A DNA stretch of 19,165 nt from an uncultured Clostridia bacterium (GTDB taxonomy: Bacteria; Bacillota; Clostridia; Christensenellales; Borkfalkiaceae). Location of the stretch: positions 1 to 19,165 of the forward strand of contig CANRFD010000017.1 of assembly GCA_947629845.1 (NCBI GenBank), in the 5' to 3' direction. Shown here in pieces: positions 1 through 5,340 of the stretch. The notes beneath the pieces were generated by a model. That model had not been told where the DNA came from, did no database searches, and saw nothing but the letters and a program-made list of their open reading frames with translations. The translations under genes were made by a program, and so were the position numbers. How positions within the stretch are numbered: the stretch's first letter is position 1; each line of letters starts with the position of its first letter.

Positions 1-1
1 G

Positions 2-463
2 ACGCTTCTGACGTCCGTACTCAAAAAGACGGTCCTGAAAAACTGCCCGAACAAAGCGTACGTTTTTTTGCCCTTTCTTATCGGGCTCGTAGTGTATGCC
101 GTATACCGCATGCTTGCGACGTGGAGCGTTGCGCCGCTTACGGCGGACATCGCGGCCACCATCGAAAGCGGCCTCGGCTGCGGTTCGGTGGCGACGGTGT
201 ACTACATCGTCTATGAGCAATTCTTCAAGAAGGGCAAGACGTCGTTCTCGCTCTCGCCCATTCTCGGCGGCATCGTACCCGACGAGAAGTGCGAGGAAGC
301 CTCGGACGCGCTCCTGAAGGGTTCGAAGGAGCATTCCACGGAGGAGCTCACCGTGTTCGTGAAGGAGACCATCGTCCGCTATGCGGGTGAAGATCTCACC
401 GAAGCGAAGCTCGCCGCCGCCGTCCAGGCGATCTCGGCGCTGCTCTCTGCGCTGAAGGAGTGA
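2..463 (+). CDS. Unrecognised membrane protein, 5'-truncated by the window edge
   Basis: The reading frame is open from the first bases of the window to a TGA at 461-463, so the true start lies to the left. A TTG at 68 could start it, but in-frame sequence upstream (ending NCPNKAYVF) already looks coding and has no ribosome binding site. The visible 153 residues contain a hydrophobic segment (FLPFLIGLVVYAVYRML), a second weakly hydrophobic stretch (GLGCGSVATVYYIVYEQFF), then a mostly helical, charged C-terminal part ending in an alanine-rich helix. That suggests a small membrane protein with a cytoplasmic tail. I do not recognise the family. A terminator-like hairpin directly after the stop separates it from the germination operon, so it is probably a separate transcript. 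Confidence 0.7.
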   Translation, partial: TLLTSVLKKTVLKNCPNKAYVFLPFLIGLVVYAVYRMLATWSVAPLTADIAATIESGLGCGSVATVYYIVYEQFFKKGKTSFSLSPILGGIVPDEKCEEASDALLKGSKEHSTEELTVFVKETIVRYAGEDLTEAKLAAAVQAISALLSALKE

Positions 464-468
464 CCGTC

Positions 469-498
469 CCCTCTTCCCGCCCTGCGGGAGGAGGGTTT
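469..498 (+). terminator. Probable rho-independent terminator after the first gene
   Basis: A 12-bp stem (469-480 with 484-495, one G-T wobble) with a 3-nt CCT loop starts 5 nt after the stop codon at 463. It is followed at once by TTT, and by a longer T7 run about 15 nt further on. The stem is strong but the adjacent T-tract is short, so termination may be partial. A start of gerKA at the GTG at 460 would put this hairpin inside the coding region, which argues for the ATG at 538. Confidence 0.55.
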
Positions 499-537
499 CC
501 GCCGCATAATTTTTTTGCGTTCCCCCATACTCCTTGT

Positions 538-1971
538 ATGAAAAAATTATCGGGCAAGCTGAAAACCGATGTGAAGGAGCTGAAATCTCTCCTGCCCGCC
601 GAAGATATTCTCACCTTTGAATTTGTGTCGGAAAGGGGGCTCGCGTTCGCCGTCGTCTACGCCGACCCCATCACCGACAAGGAGCTGTTGGGCGAACAGG
701 TCATCCGTCCCCTCCTCCGCTACGAGGGGGAAGCCGCCGCGCAGGCCGTTGCAAAGCAGCTCACCTCCCCCGAGATCAGAACGGAGAAAACCTTCGAAAA
801 ACTATCGGAAGAGGTGCTGGCGGGCAATCCCGTGCTCCTCTTCGAGGGGGCGGACGAAGGCGTGATCGCGGGCACCAAAAAGGTGTTCGTGCGCGCCGTT
901 GCCGAGCCCTCCACCGACGTCGTGGTGAAGGGCCCCCGCGAGGGGTTCATCGAGGACGTCAAAATAAACACGTCGCTCGTGCGGCGGCGGTTCAAGACGG
1001 GCGAACTCAAAATGGACATGGTGGAGATCGGGCGGCGCTCCAAGACGGCCGTCGCCGTGTGCTACCTCGAGGGCACCTCGGTGCAGCCCGTCGTGGAGGA
1101 GATCAAAAAGAAGCTCGCCGCCATCGACATCGACTACATTCCCGACTCCTCCTATCTCACCCACTTCCTCTCCTCCCGCCCCTTCTCCCTCGTGAAGCAG
1201 GTGGGGACGACGGAAAAGCCCGACATCTTCTGCGCCAAGATCGCGGAGGGCAGGGTGGGGCTGCTGGTGGACGGCTCGCCCATCGCGCTCACCGCGCCCT
1301 ATCTTCTCATCGAGGACTTCCAGTCGAGCGAGGACTACTTCGTGCCGCCCTACCGCGCCACCTTCACCCGCCTCTTGCGCCTGTTCGCGCTCATCGTCGC
1401 CATCTACCTGCCCGCCTTCTATGTTGCGGCGCAGCTCTTCAAATTGCAGCTCTTCCCCGTAAAACTGCTGCTCACCATCGCGGGCAGCATCCGCGACATC
1501 CCCTTTTCGCCGTCGCTCGAAATGCTGCTCGTGCTGCTCGTCCTCGAAGTGCTCAACGAGGCGAGCATCCGCATGCCGAAGTATGTGGGCATGGCGCTCT
1601 CCGTCGTCGGCGCGCTCGTGTTGGGCGAGACGGCGGTCTCCGCGGGCTTCGTCTCCACGCCCGCCATCATCATTATCGCCTTCTCGGGCATCGGGCTGTA
1701 CGCCGTCCCCAATCTCATCGAACAGACGAGCGTGCTGCGCCTCGTGATGCTGCTCGTCGCGGGCAGCGTGGGCACCTACGGCATCGTGCTCGCGACGGCG
1801 TTCGTCATCCTCTATCTCGTGACGACGGAAAATTTCGGCGCGCCCCTCGTTGCGCCCTTCTCCCCCTTCGTGAAGCGCGACCTGCGCGACACGCTGATAA
1901 AATACAATTTGGGCTCCCTGCCCGAGCGGCCGAAAACGCTCAAGAGCCCCAACAAGAGGAGGCTCAGATGA
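538..1971 (+). CDS. gerKA: Spore germination protein, GerA/GerKA family (germinant receptor A subunit)
   Basis: A subunit of a Ger germinant receptor in the inner spore membrane, which senses small nutrients and triggers germination. The 477-residue protein has the family layout: a soluble N-terminal half (about 1-270), then a membrane half with about five hydrophobic segments (280-430). Family signatures are visible: a GPREGFIEDVKINTSLVRRR stretch near 132-151, PFSPSLEMLLVLLVLEVLNE near 322-341 followed by EASIRMPK, and a VVGALVLGETAVSAGFVS stretch near 356-373. The start is uncertain. The ATG at 538 gives the usual MKKLSGKL-type beginning but lacks a clear ribosome binding site. An in-frame GTG at 460 overlaps the previous stop and would add 26 unlikely residues containing a hairpin. 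The stop overlaps the ATG of gerKB (ATGA), so translation is probably coupled. Family assignment is secure; the germinant cannot be told. Confidence 0.93.
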   Translation: MKKLSGKLKTDVKELKSLLPAEDILTFEFVSERGLAFAVVYADPITDKELLGEQVIRPLLRYEGEAAAQAVAKQLTSPEIRTEKTFEKLSEEVLAGNPVLLFEGADEGVIAGTKKVFVRAVAEPSTDVVVKGPREGFIEDVKINTSLVRRRFKTGELKMDMVEIGRRSKTAVAVCYLEGTSVQPVVEEIKKKLAAIDIDYIPDSSYLTHFLSSRPFSLVKQVGTTEKPDIFCAKIAEGRVGLLVDGSPIALTAPYLLIEDFQSSEDYFVPPYRATFTRLLRLFALIVAIYLPAFYVAAQLFKLQLFPVKLLLTIAGSIRDIPFSPSLEMLLVLLVLEVLNEASIRMPKYVGMALSVVGALVLGETAVSAGFVSTPAIIIIAFSGIGLYAVPNLIEQTSVLRLVMLLVAGSVGTYGIVLATAFVILYLVTTENFGAPLVAPFSPFVKRDLRDTLIKYNLGSLPERPKTLKSPNKRRLR

Positions 1972-3050
1972 ACAGGATCTCTACCCGCCAGCTCTACTTT
2001 TTCCTCGCCTGCGTGGCGCCCGTGGGGAAGCTCGTGCTGCTGCCCGCGCAGCTTGCCAACTTCGCCAAGAACGATCTCCTGTTCCCCGCCCTCGTCCAGA
2101 TCGTGCTCTCCGCCGCCGCCGTGTTCTGCGTTCTGCTGCTCGCAAGGCGCCGCATGACCTTTTACGGGCTGTTGAGCGAGACGTTCGGCAAGATCGCCGC
2201 CAAGATAATTGCCACTGTCTTTGCCGTGTTCCTGCTGTTTGCCGCCCTCCTGCCCCTGCTCGAACAGAAGCTGTTCGTGCAGAGCGTATTTTACGATACG
2301 CTGCCCTCCGTCGCCTCCTTCGCCCCCTTCTACCTCTTCTCCGTCTACCTCTGCGCGCGCCCCATCTTCTGCTGCGGGCGGACGTGGGACATCTTGGGGC
2401 CGCTCGCCGTCGTCGGGCTTGCGGGCGTTCTCGTCCTCTCCGCGCCCTCCGCGGACTACGGCGCGCTGCTGCCCGCGGGGGCGGCAGGCGGGAGCGGATT
2501 TTTGCAGGGATTCTCGGGCGCATTCCCGTGGTTCTTCGACGCCGCCCTCCTCGTCCCCATGCTCGGGAAGATCGACTACCGCGAGGGCGCCGCGTGGAAG
2601 GGCGCGCTGTTCTACCTGTTGGGCGGGCTGGGCGTCCTCTTCTTCCTCGCCACCTTCTACGGCATCTTCGAGGAGATCTCCGTCAACCAGCTATTCGCCT
2701 TCTCCGCGACGTCCAAATACTTTTCGGGCGTCACCATGCTCGGGCGCATCGACTTCATCTTCATCTACACCCTCGCCCTCGTCATGGCGTTCTACTGCGC
2801 CCTTCCCCTGCAGGGGGCGGTGGAGTGCGCGCTGCAGGCGTACGGCCGCAACCGCGTTCTGCCCGCCGTCCTCTCGATCGCGGGGAACGCGCTGCTGTTC
2901 GGGCTCTCCCTCGCCCTCGACTACAAGTTCGCCGACGTTCTGAAGGCGGTCTCGGGCACCGTGTTCTGGCTCTTCCCCGTGTTCTGCCTCGCCGTGCCCG
3001 TGCTGCTCTTCCTCTTCACCTACAAAGGAGGCCGAAGTGAAACTGCGTAA
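1968..3050 (+). CDS. gerKB: Spore germination protein, GerKB family (germinant receptor B subunit)
   Basis: Integral membrane B subunit of the Ger receptor, belonging to the amino acid/polyamine/organocation transporter superfamily. The 360-residue protein is hydrophobic throughout, with about ten predicted membrane segments and short polar loops. It begins MNRISTRQLYFFLACVAPVG, and the ISxRQLYFF phrase followed by a helix is typical of GerKB N-termini. Length is near the usual 360-370. The ATG at 1968 has a good ribosome binding site (AGAGGAGG at 1955-1962) and overlaps the gerKA stop by 4 nt. The frame stays open far upstream into gerKA, but that is a GC-driven shadow. Its 3' end overlaps the next gene by 14 nt, as expected for subunits made in fixed proportion. 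B subunits are thought to form the germinant pocket, but the ligand cannot be read from sequence. Confidence 0.92.
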   Translation: MNRISTRQLYFFLACVAPVGKLVLLPAQLANFAKNDLLFPALVQIVLSAAAVFCVLLLARRRMTFYGLLSETFGKIAAKIIATVFAVFLLFAALLPLLEQKLFVQSVFYDTLPSVASFAPFYLFSVYLCARPIFCCGRTWDILGPLAVVGLAGVLVLSAPSADYGALLPAGAAGGSGFLQGFSGAFPWFFDAALLVPMLGKIDYREGAAWKGALFYLLGGLGVLFFLATFYGIFEEISVNQLFAFSATSKYFSGVTMLGRIDFIFIYTLALVMAFYCALPLQGAVECALQAYGRNRVLPAVLSIAGNALLFGLSLALDYKFADVLKAVSGTVFWLFPVFCLAVPVLLFLFTYKGGRSETA

Positions 3051-4227
3051 ATTTCTCAAGACGGCGCCCATGAAGCTGTATCTCATCCTGCTCGCCGTGG
3101 TGGCGTTCGCCTTCTTCTCCAACGACTTCGGGCTGGTGGACATCCAAAAGACGGCCATCATCCTCGCCGCCGGCATCGACAGGACGGAAAGCGGCTACTC
3201 GCTCACCGCGCAGATCGCCGTGCCCAAGGGCACCGACCGCACGACGGGCGGCACCTCGAGCGTGGAGATCGAGGCGGAGGGCGAGACCGTCTCCGACTGC
3301 GTTTCGCTCATCTTTTCCAAGACGGGCTGGGTGCCCAAGCTCGTGTTCTGCGATCTCATCGTGCTCGGCGAGGAGGCCGTGAAGGAGGACGTCATCGCCT
3401 CGCTCAACTACTTCCTGCGGAACGACTACATGCCCGACTCCTGCCGCCTCGCCGTGTGCGAGGGCAAGGCGGGCGAGCTCATCTCCTCCAAGAGCGCCAT
3501 CGACGACGCCTCCTCGCTCGCCATCGAAAAGCTCTTCTCCGACGCCGCCGTAAAATCGGGCAAGGTGATGCCCAACACGCTGCGGGAATTTGCCATCGGC
3601 TACTACGGCGTCTCCGGCAGCGGATTTCTGCCCTATGTGCGCATGACCGACCAGCAGGGCGGGCAATCGGAGGGCGGCTCGGGCGGCTCGGGCGGCTCGG
3701 GGGGTGCGGCCGCTTCGGGCGGCGCGGAAAAAATTTACAGTGCGGAGGAGACCGCCCTCTTTTCCCGCGGGGTGATGGTGGGGCTTCTCCCCCGCGAACA
3801 GACGCTGGCGTTCAGCCTGCTGCAGGGGAACGTCTCGGCGGGCACCGTGAACGCGACCGACGGCGAAAAACCCGTGACGCTCACCGTGATGAAGAACGAG
3901 GGCGACGTATCGCTGCGGTTGGACGGCGCGCCCAAGGCGGAGCTTTCCCTTGAGCTCACGGTGCGCCTGTGCTGCCGCGGCGAGACGACGGCGATCGAGG
4001 ACGTCTCCACCGACGCGGTGACGCCCGCCATCCTCGAGAGCGCGACGCAGCGTTTGAGCGGATACGTCGGCGACCTGTGGAACTCGTGCAAGGAGAGCGG
4101 CTGCGACCTCTTCGGCCTGACCCGCATGCTGTACCGCTCCTCCCTCGACGACTACGCCCACTGGAAGGATCGGCTGCTCTCCGCCGCCGAGGCCGAGATC
4201 GAGACCAAGGTGACTTCGGTAAAGTGA
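3037..4227 (+). CDS. gerKC: Ger(x)C-family spore germination protein (C subunit), without a lipobox cysteine
   Basis: Third subunit of the germinant receptor, normally a lipoprotein on the outer face of the inner spore membrane. The GTG start at 3037 has AAAGGAG at 3024-3030 and lies inside the end of gerKB. The 396-residue protein has a hydrophobic N-terminal segment (about 13-27, LYLILLAVVAFAFF) and then a typical GerC beginning (IQKTAIILAAGIDRTESGYS LTAQ). Position and this N-terminal domain support the assignment; the rest is divergent. Odd points: no cysteine follows the signal segment, so it may be anchored by an uncleaved helix instead of lipid. A Gly/Ser/Ala-rich linker near residues 207-230 (repeated GGS) separates the N-terminal domain from the C-terminal domains. 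The C-terminal part ends in a helical region (DDYAHWKDRLLSAAEAEIE) like other GerC proteins. It is the last gene of the operon. Confidence 0.8.
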   Translation: MKLRKFLKTAPMKLYLILLAVVAFAFFSNDFGLVDIQKTAIILAAGIDRTESGYSLTAQIAVPKGTDRTTGGTSSVEIEAEGETVSDCVSLIFSKTGWVPKLVFCDLIVLGEEAVKEDVIASLNYFLRNDYMPDSCRLAVCEGKAGELISSKSAIDDASSLAIEKLFSDAAVKSGKVMPNTLREFAIGYYGVSGSGFLPYVRMTDQQGGQSEGGSGGSGGSGGAAASGGAEKIYSAEETALFSRGVMVGLLPREQTLAFSLLQGNVSAGTVNATDGEKPVTLTVMKNEGDVSLRLDGAPKAELSLELTVRLCCRGETTAIEDVSTDAVTPAILESATQRLSGYVGDLWNSCKESGCDLFGLTRMLYRSSLDDYAHWKDRLLSAAEAEIETKVTSVK

Positions 4228-4232
4228 AGCTG

Positions 4233-4284
4233 CCGCCCGGTTTGTTCCCCGTCTGTGCATTTCGCGCGGGCGGGGTCGGCTTTT
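4233..4284 (+). terminator. Possible weak terminator after the gerK operon
   Basis: CCGCCCG (4233-4239) can pair with CGGGCGG (4267-4273), followed by GTCGGC and TTTT at 4281-4284. The loop is long (27 nt) and an alternative stem (CCCCG 4247-4251 with CGGGG 4271-4275) competes. Position right after the gerKC stop favours a terminator, but the structure is not textbook. Confidence 0.35.
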
Positions 4285-4299
4285 GCAAAAAAACGGGGC

Positions 4300-4323
4300 A
4301 AAAAAATTTTCAAAAAAATTTTC
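4300..4323 (+). promoter_or_regulatory. UP-element-like tandem A-tracts
   Basis: The 12-nt unit AAAAAAATTTTC occurs twice in tandem (4300-4311 and 4312-4323). It ends 9 nt before a consensus -35 box, about -67 to -44 relative to the predicted start. A-tracts repeated at roughly one helical turn are typical of UP elements bound by the RNA polymerase alpha subunit at very strong promoters. The function is inferred. Confidence 0.6.
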
Positions 4324-4332
4324 CGAAAACCC

Positions 4333-4360
4333 TTGACAGAAAAAAAATCTATGCTATAAT
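4333..4360 (+). promoter_or_regulatory. Near-ideal sigma-A promoter
   Basis: TTGACA at 4333-4338 and TATAAT at 4355-4360 are both perfect, with a 16-nt spacer and an extended -10 TG (TGC directly before TATAAT). Transcription should start near 4367. No long credible open reading frame follows, so the product is most likely an RNA. Together with the A-tracts upstream this is the strongest promoter visible in the window. Confidence 0.88.
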
Positions 4361-4427
4361 GAAGGCAGAAAAAGAAAATAAGTTACAAAATTTGTTAGGT
4401 GATAACAAAGCAAGGAGGAACACTCCA

Positions 4428-4463
4428 ATGCACAACGGGTACCTGAAGGAGCAGAAAGACTGA
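4428..4463 (+). CDS. Micro-ORF 1 inside the candidate RNA (11 aa)
   Basis: ATG at 4428 lies 9 nt after a perfect AGGAGG (4413-4418) and encodes MHNGYLKEQKD before TGA. It is the first ATG of the strong transcript. The Shine-Dalgarno overlaps a small GGAG/CTCC hairpin (4414-4426) that could mask it. It may be a translated leader peptide, or the match may be a by-product of a purine-rich RNA motif. There is no proof of translation. Confidence 0.3.
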   Translation: MHNGYLKEQKD

Positions 4464-4554
4464 AAGGCGGGCGGGAAAGCTCGCGTTCACAGGGAGACGA
4501 AGGTGAAGGAAGTCGCAAGTCTCCAAAAAATCTCATATCGGGAGGTACGACGAT

Positions 4555-4593
4555 ATGAAGAAATTCATTCTCCAAGGACGGAAGAAAACGTAA
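4555..4593 (+). CDS. Micro-ORF 2 inside the candidate RNA (12 aa)
   Basis: ATG at 4555 encodes the basic peptide MKKFILQGRKKT, with GGGAGG at 4540-4545 and 9 nt of spacing. The Shine-Dalgarno lies largely in the loop and the ATG in the 3' arm of a 7-bp hairpin (4534-4540/4551-4557), an arrangement that could gate initiation. Translation is unproven and it may be incidental. Confidence 0.28.
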   Translation: MKKFILQGRKKT

Positions 4594-4608
4594 AAGGAGG
4601 ACGGACCA

Positions 4609-4650
4609 ATGTACCAACATATGATAGGGGCGGAGAAGACTCGACTTTGA
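4609..4650 (+). CDS. Micro-ORF 3 inside the candidate RNA (13 aa)
   Basis: ATG at 4609 encodes MYQHMIGAEKTRL, with a perfect AGGAGG at 4595-4600 and 8 nt of spacing. The initiation region resembles that of micro-ORF 1 (shared AAGGAGGA, CCAATG and AAC in the same order) and begins right after the stop of micro-ORF 2. Its 3' end overlaps the stem that closes the large branched domain. Translation is unproven. Confidence 0.28.
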   Translation: MYQHMIGAEKTRL

Positions 4651-4900
4651 AGCAATTGCGGAGAAGAAGGGAAACCGCAACGGGCTATGTGCCCAGATGA
4701 TGAGAAATAGTCGAGAGACCCCCCACCGCAAGTTTATAATCGGTACGCCCGAAGCGCAAAACGCTTGAAGGACGGAGACGAGGCGGAAAACCGGTACCGC
4801 GGAGTCAACGGAACGAGAGCGCGGAACGCAGAAGGATGCGGAGGCGGCCTTGCGGGGAAAGGGAGTATCTGCCCGACAACTGAATATCATCGTTCGATCA

Positions 4901-4931
4901 CCCCCGTGCGGTTGCGCGGGGGTTTACTTTT
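4901..4931 (+). terminator. Strong rho-independent terminator of the candidate RNA
   Basis: A 9-bp GC-rich stem (4901-4909 with 4914-4922, one G-T wobble) and a GGTT loop are followed directly by TTTACTTTT (4923-4931). This is a classic intrinsic terminator on the + strand and sets the probable 3' end of the RNA. Confidence 0.88.
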
Positions 4932-4932
4932 G

Positions 4933-4987
4933 CACGGGGGCGTGCCCCACCCCCGTCCCTACGGGACACCCCCTCCCGAGGAGGGGG
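4933..4987. repeat. Cluster of three consecutive GC-rich hairpins
   Basis: Three short palindromes lie in a row: ACGGGGG/CCCCCGT (4934-4940 with 4950-4956), GTCCC/GGGAC (4955-4959 with 4963-4967) and CCCCCTCC/GGAGGGGG (4969-4976 with 4980-4987). The first two share bases, so they would form alternately. No T-tract follows on either strand. It looks like a GC-rich intergenic repeat rather than a gene; whether it recurs elsewhere cannot be seen here. Confidence 0.5.
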
Positions 4988-5113
4988 CAAGAGGTGGGGA
5001 CAAGGACGAGGCGGAGGATATGGGAAGATCTCCTCCGTTCCTACGGAACGTCGAGATGAGGAGACGGTGGGGATGGGCGGGGCAGGATATTTAGACACGC
5101 AGTATAAATACGT
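4988..5113. other. Intergenic stretch without a visible gene
   Basis: Between the GC-rich hairpins and the palindromic repeats there is purine-rich sequence with a weak local palindrome (GTTCCTACGGAAC, 5037-5049). I see no start with a ribosome binding site, no credible protein and no clear promoter. Confidence 0.5.
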
Positions 5114-5154
5114 CACCTTGAGCCGCCGCTGCCTTTGCGGCGTGTCGAAAGGTG
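5114..5154. repeat. Palindromic intergenic repeat, copy A
   Basis: CACCTT (5114-5119) pairs with AAGGTG (5149-5154), with an inner GCCGC/GCGGC stem (5125-5129 with 5137-5141). It has the outline of REP-like intergenic palindromes built around TTCGA and CTCAGG. Related copies follow at 5174 and 5321. Confidence 0.5.
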
Positions 5155-5173
5155 TCCTCAGTAAAAAAATAAG

Positions 5174-5201
5174 GTCATCCTTCGACGGAGCTCAGGATGA
5201 C
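5174..5201. repeat. Palindromic intergenic repeat, copy B
   Basis: GTCATCC (5174-5180) is the perfect inverse of GGATGAC (5195-5201), around a centre that contains TTCGACGGAGCTCA. This form (TCATCC TTCGA ... CTCAGGATGA) is a familiar type of bacterial intergenic palindrome. Copy number in the genome cannot be judged from this window. Confidence 0.6.
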
Positions 5202-5251
5202 GTGATTTTGTGGCGGGGACGGGAATATAAGGTATGACGTGATTTTGTGGC
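5197..5251. repeat. 18-nt direct repeat pair
   Basis: ATGACGTGATTTTGTGGC occurs exactly at 5197-5214 and again at 5234-5251. The first copy begins in the right arm of palindrome B. This suggests duplication or a second, partial insertion of the same intergenic element. Confidence 0.7.
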
Positions 5252-5263
5252 TCAATCCCCATC

Positions 5264-5320
5264 ACCGCCTACGGCGGAGCTTCAGCACAAGGCACGCCTG
5301 CGGCGCCCCAAAAGGGGAAG
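5264..5320. other. Short hairpins in the intergenic region
   Basis: There is a CCGCC/GGCGG hairpin (about 5266-5277) and a CCCC-AAAA-GGGG hairpin (about 5307-5318). Neither has a T-tract facing either flanking transcript. They may belong to the repeat family or act as a weak 3' end for the leftward operon. Confidence 0.35.
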
Positions 5321-5340
5321 CCTTTCGAAGTCAGAATGAC
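5321..5340. repeat. Palindromic repeat, partial copy C, running into a gene end
   Basis: CCTTTCGAAGTCAGAATGAC resembles the right part of copy B (CCTTCGACGGAGCTCAGGATGAC with a 3-nt gap and a substitution). It covers 5331-5340, the last codons and stop of the leftward small membrane protein gene, so the repeat appears to provide that gene's stop codon. Confidence 0.5.

Larger units (their letters stand above)
4367..4931 (+). ncRNA. Candidate large structured non-coding RNA (about 565 nt)
   Basis: A strong promoter and a strong terminator bracket purine-rich sequence with no convincing protein frame but many local stems. Those I can pair by eye: 4391-4397 with 4403-4409 (7 bp); 4414-4417 with 4423-4426; 4467-4472 with 4479-4484 (one wobble); 4493-4498 with 4519-4524; 4534-4540 with 4551-4557 (7 bp); a branched domain closed by 4640-4646 with 4709-4715 that contains 4656-4661/4675-4680 and 4682-4685/4691-4694; a domain closed by 4741-4746 with 4794-4799 containing 4752-4756/4762-4766; and 4827-4830 with 4837-4840. 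It lacks RNase P, tmRNA and group II intron signatures that I would recognise. Size and ornate folding resemble the known large bacterial RNA classes OLE, ROOL and GOLLD; length is closest to ROOL or OLE, but I cannot confirm membership. Boundaries are predicted from promoter and terminator. Confidence 0.78.

Noticed and set aside
503..532. Possible sigma-G promoter (GCATA ... CATACT) before gerKA
   Set aside because: The -10 match is incomplete and the predicted start would fall at or after the gerKA ATG.
1059..1967. In-frame upstream extension of gerKB
   Set aside because: It overlaps gerKA in another frame and is Arg/His-rich; the ATG at 1968 has a good ribosome binding site and a normal GerKB N-terminus.
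3675..3725. Short tandem GGC/TCG repeats considered as a CRISPR or minisatellite
   Set aside because: They are in frame and encode the GGS linker of the GerKC-like protein; there are no spacers.
4503..4700. 65-codon frame from GTG at 4503 within the candidate RNA
   Set aside because: Its Arg/Glu-rich product resembles a translated purine-rich RNA, it overlaps the micro-ORFs and several stems, and I see no domain.
4367..4931. RNase P RNA, tmRNA, 6S RNA or group II intron identity for the non-coding region
   Set aside because: I could not find the conserved RNase P core (GAGGAAAGTCC), a tRNA-like CCA end, the long 6S hairpin or a group II domain V; the sequence better fits an ornate RNA of uncertain class.
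4765..5094. 109-codon frame running across the RNA terminator and GC hairpins
   Set aside because: It crosses a strong terminator and repeats, is low in hydrophobic residues and has no plausible start.
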